From Fibrobacter sp. (GTDB lineage Bacteria; Fibrobacterota; Fibrobacteria; Fibrobacterales; Fibrobacteraceae), in NCBI GenBank assembly GCA_017530965.1, contig JAFXLS010000019.1:1-48533 (forward strand): 48,533 bases of DNA. The letters are read 5' to 3'. The notes below the pieces were generated by a model. The model was not told where the DNA came from, did no database searches, and saw nothing but the letters and a program-made list of their open reading frames with translations. Within the stretch, counting starts at the first letter, position 1; the number at the start of each line of letters is the position of its first letter. Shown here one piece after another: positions 41,245-48,533 of this stretch. The position numbers and the translations under genes were made by a program.

Positions 41245-42606
41245 ATGAGCATGCTAACATATTTCTTTTGGTTGGTTACGTTTGTCGCGGGAGTCGTCGT
41301 CGCATTCTTTGTGCCCGAAACGACGGTCCCCGTTGGTGGCAAGTTCGTCTTTGTAGGGGCGTGGGGTGCAGTCCTTGGCCTGGTCCTCTACAATGTGTGC
41401 AAGCGAAAGCTTGATATTGCCGAAGAAGACTTCAACGAGGCTCTTTATTCGATCAAGGATTCGAAGCTGTCTATGACTTCGGGTCTTACATTGACGGAAC
41501 CGGACCCCCTTGCCGCTCCGCCTGAACCCGAAGACATGGTTCTTCCGACCGGGGCCATTACTTCAAAAGACGCTCTCGCCAAGAAAGTTGACGAAATCTG
41601 CGTCAAGTTCCCGTTGGATGCTTGGAAAAAGTATGCTCGCTGCCTTTTGAAAGACCGTCCCGTCCCCGAGGTGATCAAGGCCTTGGAACAGTTGCTCCCG
41701 CAGCTTTTCCCCAATGCCTCTGGAATCCTGTACATGTATGCCGGTACCCAAACGGATCTGCACAAGGTGCTTTCCTTTGGTGAAACGGTCATCAGCGACG
41801 ATGTAATTCGCCCTGTGGAATGCGCCAGCTTCGATGCCGGCGACATCGTTATTACGGACTATTCTAATCCGAGCGTCAATGGAGGTTGCACCCACTTGCA
41901 TCTCCATCCTCATGGAATTTCTTTCTGCGCTCCCATTGAAGGAATCGAAGAACACTTCGGTATTTTCTCGTTGCAGACCGATGTCTTGCCTGACAATGAA
42001 TCCATGGATGACTGGCATGCCAAGGTGAGTGCTGTTGCGACGACCTTTGGCCTCTATATTGCAAACCAGAATCTGGGTGCCCGTTATAGGCAGCATAGTA
42101 TCCGTGATAGCCTCACGGGTCTTTTCAATCGCCGCTATATGGAAGAATCCTTGGTTCGCGAGGTCTCCGCTGCAACCCGTCACCGCTCGCCAATCGGCCT
42201 GATTATGATTTATCCGGATGCAGCAAACCAGATTCAGGAACAGCGTGGTCGCCATGCGGTGGAACAGCTCCTGTGGGAACTTGGACAGCGCCTGCCCGGT
42301 TATGTCCGCAACGAAGACATTCCGTGCCGTTACGAGGGCGAGGTATTCTGTGTGATTTTGCCGGGTGCTGATCTCAAGATTACCCGTGACCGTGCCGAAC
42401 GCATTCGCCACGAAATCTCCCAGCTCAAGATTGCCTATGGCGAAACCGTGCTTGAAACGACTCTTAGTATGGGCGTAGCCGTGATGCCTGCCCATGCGGG
42501 CGATGCCCGCGGCCTTTTGCAGGCTGCCGGTGAATCTATGCAGATGGCTATCCAGTCTGGAGCAAACCGTGTGATTCTTGCCGAAGCGTTAGGAAAAAAG
42601 CGCTAA
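41245..42606 (+). CDS. Membrane GAF-GGDEF protein with degenerate GGDEF and intact I-site
   Basis: 453 aa. Two N-terminal membrane helices (~3-50), an acidic linker (~60-110), a GAF-like domain (~120-280, FPNASGILYMYAG... HPHGISFCAPI), then a GGDEF fold from DSLTGLFNRRYMEE (~287). The catalytic signature is changed to EGEVF (residues 364-368), so cyclase activity is unlikely. The allosteric RxxD I-site is retained at R355-N-E-D358, exactly five residues before the degenerate signature. This pattern is typical of c-di-GMP receptors that have lost synthesis, such as PelD and PopA. Two strong terminators follow. Confidence 0.85.
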   Translation: MSMLTYFFWLVTFVAGVVVAFFVPETTVPVGGKFVFVGAWGAVLGLVLYNVCKRKLDIAEEDFNEALYSIKDSKLSMTSGLTLTEPDPLAAPPEPEDMVLPTGAITSKDALAKKVDEICVKFPLDAWKKYARCLLKDRPVPEVIKALEQLLPQLFPNASGILYMYAGTQTDLHKVLSFGETVISDDVIRPVECASFDAGDIVITDYSNPSVNGGCTHLHLHPHGISFCAPIEGIEEHFGIFSLQTDVLPDNESMDDWHAKVSAVATTFGLYIANQNLGARYRQHSIRDSLTGLFNRRYMEESLVREVSAATRHRSPIGLIMIYPDAANQIQEQRGRHAVEQLLWELGQRLPGYVRNEDIPCRYEGEVFCVILPGADLKITRDRAERIRHEISQLKIAYGETVLETTLSMGVAVMPAHAGDARGLLQAAGESMQMAIQSGANRVILAEALGKKR

Positions 42607-42640
42607 GGCCGACGGACTTGACTAATTTTTGTTAATTTGT

Positions 42641-42673
42641 CTGCAAGGTTTTGAAACCTTGCAGAATTTTTTT
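42641..42673 (+). terminator. First tandem terminator after GGDEF gene
   Basis: Stem CTGCAAGGTTT / AAACCTTGCAG (42641-42651, 42654-42664) with tail AATTTTTTT. Confidence 0.88.
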
Positions 42674-42684
42674 GATGAAAAAAA

Positions 42685-42714
42685 CTCAGCTAACTTGCGT
42701 TAGCTGAGCTTTTT
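42685..42714 (+). terminator. Second tandem terminator after GGDEF gene
   Basis: Stem CTCAGCTAAC / GTTAGCTGAG (42685-42694, 42699-42708) with tail CTTTTT, and A-runs on the other side. Confidence 0.88.
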
Positions 42715-42807
42715 GGGGGTTAGGAGGAGAACAAAGAGTTCTTGAGTTCAAAGATAGAAAAAGAATGTGTGAAAAAGGGGTTGTTTGCTAATCTTTCTTG
42801 AAAAGCG

Positions 42808-42831
42808 TTGAGAATTTTTCAACATTCTCAA
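42808..42831. promoter_or_regulatory. Inverted repeat upstream of the membrane/HTH gene
   Basis: TTGAGAAT / ATTCTCAA (42808-42815, 42824-42831) with an 8-bp spacer. It lies 45 bp before the ATG at 42877 and about 30 bp upstream of a TACTAT -10-like box (42862-42867). It may be an operator. Confidence 0.4.
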
Positions 42832-42876
42832 TGTGACGTATTGGGCATATTTTGATTTTTTTACTATTTTTAGGCT

Positions 42877-43839
42877 ATGAAAAAATTTTTAGCTCCCATT
42901 GTGTTGCTCGTCCTGGCTTCTGCTTTGGCTGTTTATTTATTGATGGATTTCTCCGGTTCCCGGGGATCCTTTAATGCAGAAGCTTACCTGACGGCTCGCT
43001 CTAAAATTGATTCTCTGGAACATGCGCTTTGGAATGCAAAAGCGAACCCTGATCTTCAGGTGAGTATTCGTCTGCAGCTGGATTCTGCTTGGGAAGAATT
43101 GTCATCGATGCGTGCCGCTCCTGTGGTGGATGCTTCGGAAGGTGCTCCCGTTGAATCCGGTTCGCACTCCGCAGACATCGTCAAGTGGATTGTGGGCGGT
43201 GTATTGGCCATCGGCGTCTGTGTTGTTATTTTGATTCTGGTTCTCAGGAAGCGTCAGGAAATTATTACCCGCCGTATGGAAGCCATCAAGGCAGAACGCT
43301 TCAAGGAACCAAAGGCAATCTTGGACGATGCGACGATTCCGCCGCGTCCTCGCCGCGAAAAGCGTTCCATTATTGCAGATGCCGAAGAATATGCAGCGCA
43401 AAAGCGCGAAACCATGGCTCAACAGGCTGCCGCAAAGGAATCGAAGCCCGAAGAAGCCCCGAAGGTGGAATTCGAAGACGAAAATGGAATTCCCGAAAAC
43501 AAGATTTTGACGAGCGCCTCCGACAGCAAGCCTACGCTCCGGCCCACTGCCAAGGAACGTATTACTTCTGCCATGCAGAATCTTTCTGACGTGTTGCGTG
43601 CCCCCCGAGGCCTTTCTCGTGAACGCACCATGAAGTTGCGTGCCCAGAGCCGCAACCTTACGGGAGATCCTAGCCTCAAGCAGAGTCCTCTTGAAGTTAC
43701 CCGATTCGATCGCGAATCCAATGAAAAGATGAAGATCCTCCAGATGTCCCGTCGTGGCTTCCCGGCCTCGGCTATTGCCTCTAGTCTGAAAATTTCTCAG
43801 GAAAAGGTAGAAGCGGTCATCAAGGAAGCTATGGGCTAA
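42877..43839 (+). CDS. Membrane protein with C-terminal helix-turn-helix-like segment
   Basis: 320 aa. An N-terminal helix (~4-24), an alpha-helical periplasmic region (~33-90), a second helix (~101-122, IVKWIVGGVLAIGVCVVILIL), then a long charged cytoplasmic region rich in K, R and E. The C-terminus (MKILQMSRRGFPASAIASSLKISQEKVEAVIKEAMG) has a helix-turn-helix-like pattern of the type seen in DUF2802/DUF6115 proteins. Function unknown. The stop TAA overlaps the truA start (TAATG), so the two genes are translationally coupled. Confidence 0.68.
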   Translation: MKKFLAPIVLLVLASALAVYLLMDFSGSRGSFNAEAYLTARSKIDSLEHALWNAKANPDLQVSIRLQLDSAWEELSSMRAAPVVDASEGAPVESGSHSADIVKWIVGGVLAIGVCVVILILVLRKRQEIITRRMEAIKAERFKEPKAILDDATIPPRPRREKRSIIADAEEYAAQKRETMAQQAAAKESKPEEAPKVEFEDENGIPENKILTSASDSKPTLRPTAKERITSAMQNLSDVLRAPRGLSRERTMKLRAQSRNLTGDPSLKQSPLEVTRFDRESNEKMKILQMSRRGFPASAIASSLKISQEKVEAVIKEAMG

Positions 43840-44591
43840 TGCGTTATCGTTTCCGCTGCGAATACCTGGGGTCGGCTTTTTATGGCTGGCAAGCCCAGAA
43901 TGAGGGCGGAAAGACCAAGTTCGTCACGGTTCAGTCTGCTCTCGAAGATGCTTTTGCGATAGCACTGCGTGTGCCGGTGCGTATTACCGGTTCCGGTCGT
44001 ACCGATACGGGTGTGCATGCCCGTGGGCAGTGCGTGCATTTTGATTATGATGGTGAGATAGACTGCGCAAAGCTGGTTCGCTCCATTAACGGGCTTACTC
44101 AAAGGCTCATCCGTATTCGTGATTTGGAGCCTTGTGCAGCCGATTTCCATTCCCGCTACGACGCCCTGTGTAGGTATTACCAGTATACCATCTATACGCG
44201 TCCGGTTGCCTTGTTGAGGGACTTCGGCTGGGAGTGCGGTTCCTTGAATCTCGATTTGGATGCTATGGCTAAAGAGGCGGAGTCCTTCTTGGGCCACCAT
44301 GATTTTATCGATTTCTGTATTCCCCGTAATGATGGCAAGCCGACGGATTGCATCTTGATGGAGTTCCGTTTGGAACGGCTAAACGACTGGAGCAGCATGT
44401 TCCATATCAAGGGAAACCGCTTCTTGCACCGTCAGGTGCGTGCCATGGTGGGGACCTTGTTTGACGTGGGCCGTGGAAAACTTCCTCTTGGAACCGTACA
44501 AACTATTTTCGACAAAAAATTTAAGGGCGAACGCACATGGGCGCCGCCCCAGGGATTAGTCCTAGAAAACGTCGAATATAAGGATTATTAA
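43839..44591 (+). CDS. truA: tRNA pseudouridine(38-40) synthase TruA
   Basis: 250 aa, normal length. TruA turns uridines 38, 39 and 40 of the tRNA anticodon arm into pseudouridine. The catalytic motif GSGRTDTGVHARGQ carries the nucleophile D56. YLGSAFYGWQAQ at the N-terminus and FLHRQVRAMVGTLFDVGRGK near the C-terminus are the other family landmarks. It overlaps the upstream membrane gene (TAATG) and the convergent pdxJ by 4 bp. Confidence 0.95.
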   Translation: MRYRFRCEYLGSAFYGWQAQNEGGKTKFVTVQSALEDAFAIALRVPVRITGSGRTDTGVHARGQCVHFDYDGEIDCAKLVRSINGLTQRLIRIRDLEPCAADFHSRYDALCRYYQYTIYTRPVALLRDFGWECGSLNLDLDAMAKEAESFLGHHDFIDFCIPRNDGKPTDCILMEFRLERLNDWSSMFHIKGNRFLHRQVRAMVGTLFDVGRGKLPLGTVQTIFDKKFKGERTWAPPQGLVLENVEYKDY

Positions 44592-45316
44592 CCCTTAATC
44601 GTTTCGATCATGTCGCGTACGGCACGGTCGATACCAATCATGACAGCCTTGCTGACGATGCTGTGACCGACGATGATTTCGTCAATGCCTTCAATGGCGG
44701 CGATGGCGGCTACGTTGCGGTAGTTCAGTCCGCGTCCGGCCTTTACCTTAAGTCCATACTTTCGTGCAAGAACGGTCATGTCTTCGAGGGCGGAAATTTC
44801 GCGTTCCACTTCTTCTGCGCTTCCCAGAGTGCAGCTGGTGGCGTACTTGCCCGTGTTGAATTCCACGAAGTCCGCGCCAATCTTCTTGGCTGCCTTGACC
44901 TGTTCGGTTTCTGCGTCAATGAAAACGCCTACCGAAATATCGTTGTTCTTGAGGGTCATCACCGGCTTAATGAGGTCGCCCGCCTTGGCGGCCACGTTCA
45001 AACCGTCTTCGGTAGAAAGTTCCGTATGGGTTTCGGGAACGAGAGTCACTGTGTCGGGCTGGTTGTTGATGGCGACCTGCACCATTTCCTGGGATGGGCT
45101 GATTTCCAGGTTCATCTTGGTGGTGACAGTCCTACGCAAAAGCTGTACGTCGCGGTCTTGGATATGTTGCTTGTCTTCGCGCAAGTGCATAGTAATGCCT
45201 GCGGCGCCTGCGAGTTCTGCAATCACTGCAGCAGCAATGGGATCCGGTTCGCAAATTTTACGAGCTTCGCGGATAGTGGCGATATGATCAACGTTAAATC
45301 CAAGTTTTACGGTCAT
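44588..45316 (-). CDS. pdxJ: Pyridoxine 5'-phosphate synthase PdxJ
   Basis: 242 aa, normal length. PdxJ condenses 3-amino-2-oxopropyl phosphate with 1-deoxy-D-xylulose 5-phosphate in the DXP-dependent B6 pathway. Family motifs are present: LGFNVDHIATIREAR at the N-terminus, ITMHLREDKQHIQDRDV, MNLEISPS, TLVPET and IVGHSIVSKAVMIG. It follows the polysaccharide-deacetylase-like gene by 13 bp on the same strand, so they are probably one operon. An AGGAG ribosome site lies before the ATG. Confidence 0.95.
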   Translation of the reverse strand: MTVKLGFNVDHIATIREARKICEPDPIAAAVIAELAGAAGITMHLREDKQHIQDRDVQLLRRTVTTKMNLEISPSQEMVQVAINNQPDTVTLVPETHTELSTEDGLNVAAKAGDLIKPVMTLKNNDISVGVFIDAETEQVKAAKKIGADFVEFNTGKYATSCTLGSAEEVEREISALEDMTVLARKYGLKVKAGRGLNYRNVAAIAAIEGIDEIIVGHSIVSKAVMIGIDRAVRDMIETIKG

Positions 45317-45329
45317 ACAGGACTCCTTA

Positions 45330-46442
45330 TCATTTCTTCATAAAGGTAGATAAATTTATAAGCGTGGTACCTTGGCTCTTGACTTTTGTTGGTAAATCGC
45401 TCAATTTATCGACGGTGCTTACTGTCAAGGGGAGAATCATGACGGCAAGCCCGTTGCGTTTTGCTTCCCTGATTTTTGCCTTGGTGTAGTCATCGAGGGA
45501 GCTATTTTCCGGGTTGTACGCGATAGCGTCCTTGCAGGTCATGCCGAGTTCTTTACAAATTTGCGGTACAATGGATCGCTTGTTGGCAGAAATATCCATA
45601 AACCAAAGGGCTCGGTCTTTGGCAGGCTTTAAAATGGCTTGTAAAAGTTGACGGTGTTCTACGGCTTGTTCACCATAGCGCGAAACGATACCCCGGGCTT
45701 CAGGGAATTTAGAGCTTGCGTCACCAATGACCGCTTCGATTTGTTCTTCGGTGTGGTGAATGCGCAGGGGCCTCAATTTGTTGTGGGCCTTGTTCAGTTT
45801 AGTAGATTCAAGGGTGAGCCAAAGCGTGATGTTCCTGTTGTATATTTTGTCTAAAAAGCGGTATTCTTCGTCGCTCAAACCGAAGGGAGGAATCAGCAAA
45901 TCATAGGGGTATTCCAATTTTTTGAGAGCGGCCACCAATTCGGGGGTCAATTGGGTAACTTGGAATGCGACTGCCAGCAGCGAGGCTCCCAGTTTGAATT
46001 CGTTACGGGAAACCTGTATTTCGATGTTTAACGAGTCGCCGTTGTCCTTGAGAATGTCGACTCTAGCAGCTTGAAAGACCTCGTTGTTGTTGTAGAGTTC
46101 TTCCATGTAGAGCATTTTTCCACCCGCTTTTTTTACAAAGCGCTGCATTTGCAGAAGATAGGTGATGACGGTTTCGCCGCCGCCCATTGTCCATATGTGG
46201 CGTTTTTTGCGCTTGGAATAGCTGACTTCCAGTGGATCTAGGGCCCGCTGCATTCTTTCTTCGAAGGTCAATGTATCTTGAAACGAGGCTTCAATGGCAG
46301 TCGTGTCTGCCGTCGTTTGTTTGAAGCCTTTGATGCCGTTGAATAATGGCAGTTCCGAAAGTCTCGGAAGCAGGTAGACGAATCCCCCGATTAAAACTGT
46401 GAGAACGATGATTATGGCGACAATGTGCTTCATTTTTCCCAT
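45330..46442 (-). CDS. Divergent polysaccharide deacetylase family protein (YibQ-like)
   Basis: 370 aa. The N-terminal helix (~4-26) anchors it in the inner membrane or acts as an uncleaved signal. The C-terminal ~210 residues match the PF04748 divergent polysaccharide deacetylase fold: PYDLLIPPFGLSDEEYRFLD, NITLWLTLESTKLNKAHNK, then RGIVSRYGEQAVEHRQLLQAI, DRALWFMDISANKRSIVPQICKE. The usual H-x-G-S block is here SRYGEQ, so activity is doubtful. ATG 46442 or the next ATG (46433) could be the start. It lies 30 bp from the divergent miaA gene and before pdxJ. Confidence 0.62.
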   Translation of the reverse strand: MGKMKHIVAIIIVLTVLIGGFVYLLPRLSELPLFNGIKGFKQTTADTTAIEASFQDTLTFEERMQRALDPLEVSYSKRKKRHIWTMGGGETVITYLLQMQRFVKKAGGKMLYMEELYNNNEVFQAARVDILKDNGDSLNIEIQVSRNEFKLGASLLAVAFQVTQLTPELVAALKKLEYPYDLLIPPFGLSDEEYRFLDKIYNRNITLWLTLESTKLNKAHNKLRPLRIHHTEEQIEAVIGDASSKFPEARGIVSRYGEQAVEHRQLLQAILKPAKDRALWFMDISANKRSIVPQICKELGMTCKDAIAYNPENSSLDDYTKAKIREAKRNGLAVMILPLTVSTVDKLSDLPTKVKSQGTTLINLSTFMKK

Positions 46443-46472
46443 GGTAGGAGCTAATATAACTAAATTGGCGGT

Positions 46473-47366
46473 ATGCCTATTCTATTTGCCTTGGCCGGAG
46501 CGACCGGAATTGGAAAATCGGAGCTGTCTCTGCAGCTTGCGGAACGCTACGATGCCGAAATCATCGGAGTGGATTCTCGTCAGGTATATCGGGGCTTTTG
46601 TATCGGTACTGCTCAACCAGACACGGCGAGCCTTGCCCGGGTAAGGCATCACCTGGTTGATTTCCTAGATCCGATGCAGTCTTTTTCGGCTGGCGCCTTT
46701 TGCGCTGCAGTCAAGCGCCTGCTCGCTGACAATCCGCAGAAGAACTACATCTTGGTCGGAGGCACGGGGCTTTATTTGCAAAGCCTGATGCTGGGGCTGC
46801 CGAAGATTCCGGCGGTGCCCGAAGGTGTTCGTCGGGAACTAGAAGAGTTGGCTGAAACTGAAGGTGCGAATAGTTTGTACAAAATGGCGATGGAAATGGA
46901 CCCTGAGCTTGTACAAGGTGTCGAACCGAATAATGTACAACGATTGATTCGTATTGTTGAAGTGTTCAAGGCAACGGGCCGCAAGCTCTCGGAATACCAG
47001 AAAGAGCGCGAGGGTGGAATTGGCGAATTGCCTGTATTCTGGCTGCAACGGGACCGTGATACTTTGTACAAAAGGATCAATGAGCGTGTAGACCAGATGA
47101 TAAAGGACGGCTGGCTTGAAGAAACCCGGGAGCTTGCAAAGACTGTTCCCCTTTCTGCCCCTGCTTGGCAGAGCCTGGGCTATCGCGAGCTTTTACAGGC
47201 GGAAAATGCCTCTGAAATGGCAAAAGTTGTCGAAGAAGTCAAGAAAAAGACCCGTAACTATGCTAAAAGACAGCTTACATGGTTCCGAGGCCAGATGATT
47301 TGTACTTCTATTGATATGGAAAATGCCCCTTTAAAGGCTATTTTGGACATTTTTGAGAAAAAATAA
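46473..47366 (+). CDS. miaA: tRNA dimethylallyltransferase MiaA
   Basis: 297 aa, normal length. It adds a dimethylallyl group to N6 of A37 in tRNAs reading UNN codons. The Walker A GATGIGKS is at residues 9-16, then GVDSRQVYRGFCIGTAQP, HHLVDFLDP, FSAGAF and VGGTGLYLQSLM. The later region contains NNVQRLIRIVEVFKATG and the C-terminal YAKRQLTWFRGQ typical for MiaA. It is divergent from the deacetylase gene and stands upstream of the rRNA operon. Confidence 0.95.
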   Translation: MPILFALAGATGIGKSELSLQLAERYDAEIIGVDSRQVYRGFCIGTAQPDTASLARVRHHLVDFLDPMQSFSAGAFCAAVKRLLADNPQKNYILVGGTGLYLQSLMLGLPKIPAVPEGVRRELEELAETEGANSLYKMAMEMDPELVQGVEPNNVQRLIRIVEVFKATGRKLSEYQKEREGGIGELPVFWLQRDRDTLYKRINERVDQMIKDGWLEETRELAKTVPLSAPAWQSLGYRELLQAENASEMAKVVEEVKKKTRNYAKRQLTWFRGQMICTSIDMENAPLKAILDIFEKK

Positions 47367-47492
47367 ACCGACGCCTTCAAAAAAGTTGTGAATAGTTTGT
47401 GAATTCTCGGGTAACTCCCTGCGAAAGAGTCGTTGCATTCCCGTTTTTTGCGAAAATAAGAAAAAAATGCGAATTTTTCTGCAAAAACACCC

Positions 47493-47520
47493 TTGCAAAT
47501 GTTCCTGAAAATTCTATAAT
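47493..47520 (+). promoter_or_regulatory. rRNA operon promoter
   Basis: TTGCAA (47493-47498) and TATAAT (47515-47520), spacer 16 bp. The -10 is perfect. Transcription should start near 47527, about 190 nt before the mature 16S. Confidence 0.72.
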
Positions 47521-47526
47521 TGGCGT

Positions 47527-47716
47527 CGTTCCTGAGAGGGACGGCCGAAAACGAAACGCTAAACGCGAAGAACCAAGTAAGCCGCGATCAAGGGACAGCA
47601 ACCCGAGAGGTTGCTGAGTAGATTGAAGGAATCGGAGATGTGCTTAGTGACGGGTCCAAGAGATTTCTTGGAAAGTCAATGATACGAACGTGATTAACGG
47701 GACCAAGACTTTGAAA
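47527..47716 (+). other. Leader of the rRNA transcript
   Basis: About 190 nt between the promoter and the 16S start, with no coding potential. A small hairpin (CGTTCC..GGGACG, ~47528-47543) lies near its start. It belongs to the Fibrobacter-type part of the contig. Antiterminator boxes or processing sites were not identified with certainty. Confidence 0.55.
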
Positions 47717-47758
47717 AATTAATGAAGAGTTTGATCCTGGCTCAGAACGAACGCTGGC
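47717..47758 (+). rRNA. rrs: 16S rRNA gene, 5' end only (about 42 nt)
   Basis: AATGAAGAGTTTGATCCTGG and the following CTCAGAACGAACGCTGGC are the universal bacterial 16S start, including the common 27F primer site from 47726. The sequence then changes abruptly at 47759; a real 16S gene would continue with GGCGTGC-like sequence. The rest of the operon is missing, because the contig has switched to another locus. Confidence 0.92.
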
Positions 47759-47759
47759 A
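47758..47759. other. Probable chimeric junction
   Basis: Left of this point the + strand reads as the 16S rRNA 5' end. Right of it the minus strand reads as pnp codons ending in TTQVGLING, with no continuation of either gene across the join. See findings. Confidence 0.88.
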
Positions 47760-48238
47760 CCGTTAATCAAACCAACCTGAGTGGTTGCGCAGGGACCGCA
47801 GAACGGAATATCGGAAATGGATGTAGCGATTGCGGAACCAAGCATTGCAACAAGCTCGGGACGGCACTCGGGATCCACGCTCATTACGAGGTTGTTTAAA
47901 GTTACGTCGTTACGATAATCCTTCGGGAAAAGCGGACGCATCGGACGGTCGATTACACGGCTTGTGAGGATAGCGTTCTCGGAAGCCTTTCCTTCTCTTT
48001 TGTTAAATCCGCCGGGGATTTTTCCAACGGAATAAAGCTTCTCTTCATACTCTACGGAAAGAGGGAAGAAATCGATTCCGTCTCTGGGTTTCTCGGATGC
48101 GGTAGCGGTGGATAATACCGTCGTATCGCCATAGTGCATGAATGCTGCACCGTTTGCCTGTGCGGATACTCTTCCGACATCAACGGATAAAGTACGTCCG
48201 GCAAGTTCTAAACTGAATGTTTTGAATTCTTTGCTCAT
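47759..48238 (-). CDS. pnp: Polynucleotide phosphorylase, N-terminal 160 aa (foreign)
   Basis: The first 160 residues of PNPase (3'-5' exoribonuclease of the degradosome): [86 protein letters not shown]. The wording ([20 protein letters not shown]) is that of Firmicutes/Lachnospiraceae PNPase. The gene is cut by the chimeric join; the frame reads on into antisense rRNA without homology and should not be counted. A very strong AAGGAGG ribosome site lies upstream. The usual rpsO-pnp order is present. Confidence 0.92.
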
Positions 48239-48291
48239 AACAGTCCTCCTTTTCTTGAAATTTTTATTTTCAAGCGGTCTTTGCCGAAACT

Positions 48292-48401
48292 ACTGTAAAA
48301 TGTACAAACGCCGTAACTCTTCCCAGACGGAAATTATTTATTCATTTTACAGTGGTCTCGGTTCAAATAACACTGCGTTTATAACCGGCAATGTTGAGAC
48401 C
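48292..48401 (-). promoter_or_regulatory. pnp leader with inverted repeats
   Basis: In the 244-bp space between rpsO and pnp there are two nested or neighbouring inverted repeats: ACTGTAAAATG / CATTTTACAGT (48292-48302, 48343-48353) and GGTCTC / GAGACC (48354-48359, 48396-48401) with an inner CGGTT/AACCG pair. Such leader hairpins are known regulatory or RNase-target sites in pnp mRNAs of other bacteria; here the role is inferred. Confidence 0.5.
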
Positions 48402-48435
48402 GCTCAGTTACCTGATGTAAAAAAATGGAACCACG

Positions 48436-48464
48436 AAACAAAAGGCGGACATATTCTGTCCGCC
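48436..48464 (-). terminator. rpsO terminator
   Basis: Stem GGCGGACA / TGTCCGCC (48464-48457 with 48451-48444 on the minus strand), then TTTTGTTTC. It lies about 18 bp after the rpsO stop. Confidence 0.85.
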
Positions 48465-48482
48465 AGTTTAAGTTTTTTCTGA

Positions 48483-48533
48483 TTACTTTCTTAAGCCGAG
48501 CTTTTCAATCAGCGCACGATATCTGTTGATATC
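48483..48533 (-). CDS. rpsO: Ribosomal protein S15, C-terminal 16 aa (foreign)
   Basis: The minus strand at the window end encodes DINRYRALIEKLGLRK and TAA (48485-48483), the universal C-terminus of S15. The gene continues beyond the window. With pnp it forms the classic rpsO-pnp pair, confirming that this end is a separate genomic locus. Confidence 0.88.
   Translation of the reverse strand, partial: DINRYRALIEKLGLRK

Noticed and set aside
47588..47758. Extension of the pnp frame across the junction
   Set aside because: The frame runs by chance into antisense 16S and leader sequence with no PNPase similarity; it is a chimera artefact.
48138..48482. 114-codon + strand frame over the pnp start and leader
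   Set aside because: It overlaps pnp and its leader hairpins and has no protein-like features.

Overview
The window looks like a contig from a Fibrobacter-type rumen or gut bacterium. The supporting signs are several TIGR02147-family proteins (a family expanded in Fibrobacter), many large lipoproteins, secreted plant-cell-wall enzymes with poly-Ser linkers and a short conserved C-terminal module of the type IX secretion kind, and sigma70-like promoters. The last ~775 bases do not belong to it. At 47758/47759 the first ~42 nt of a 16S rRNA gene switch, inside the gene, to the reverse strand of a Firmicutes-like (probably Lachnospiraceae) pnp-rpsO locus, which is most easily read as an assembly chimera at an rRNA repeat.

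Layout. 1-2800: the end of a DASS-family anion transporter, tRNA-Val(GAC) with a textbook promoter, a small lipoprotein, a Sfp-type phosphopantetheinyl transferase and a DUF6941-like protein. 2784-8078: a 1764-aa lipoprotein with repeated PKD/Ig-like domains. 8179-9081: prepilin peptidase. 9083-34627: a long surface and cell-wall-degradation region. It holds an M6 protease, CE6-CBM6 acetylxylan esterase, GH5 endoglucanase, two PL1 pectate lyases, a DUF6055-like putative metalloprotease, an SGNH esterase, a histidine-phosphatase lipoprotein coupled to an FGE/sulfatase-modifying-factor-like lipoprotein, and a CBM35-GH26 mannanase. 34651-47366: mostly housekeeping and signalling genes: TPR membrane protein plus Ser/Thr kinase, LOG-family protein, a large radical SAM protein (TIGR03960/TIGR03936 type), a degenerate GGDEF protein, a membrane protein coupled to truA, a divergent polysaccharide deacetylase with pdxJ, and miaA. 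47367-47758: rRNA promoter, leader and 16S start.

The most interesting pattern is a three-copy module in the middle region. A TIGR02147-family putative regulator is paired with a lipoprotein (N-terminal beta-sandwich, C-terminal LamG or CBM-like domain), and each pair lies directly beside a secreted hydrolase gene on the + strand (M6 protease, DUF6055-like protein, PL1 lyase). Candidate operators accompany the modules: a 16-bp palindrome family of the form GTNGTCC-NN-GGACNAC (three good copies plus one looser one), an 18-bp palindrome found twice near the GH26/FGE genes, and a 13-bp inverted repeat before the M6 protease. I propose these as regulated surface-sensing/hydrolase units. The gene layout is seen in the sequence; the regulation is inference.
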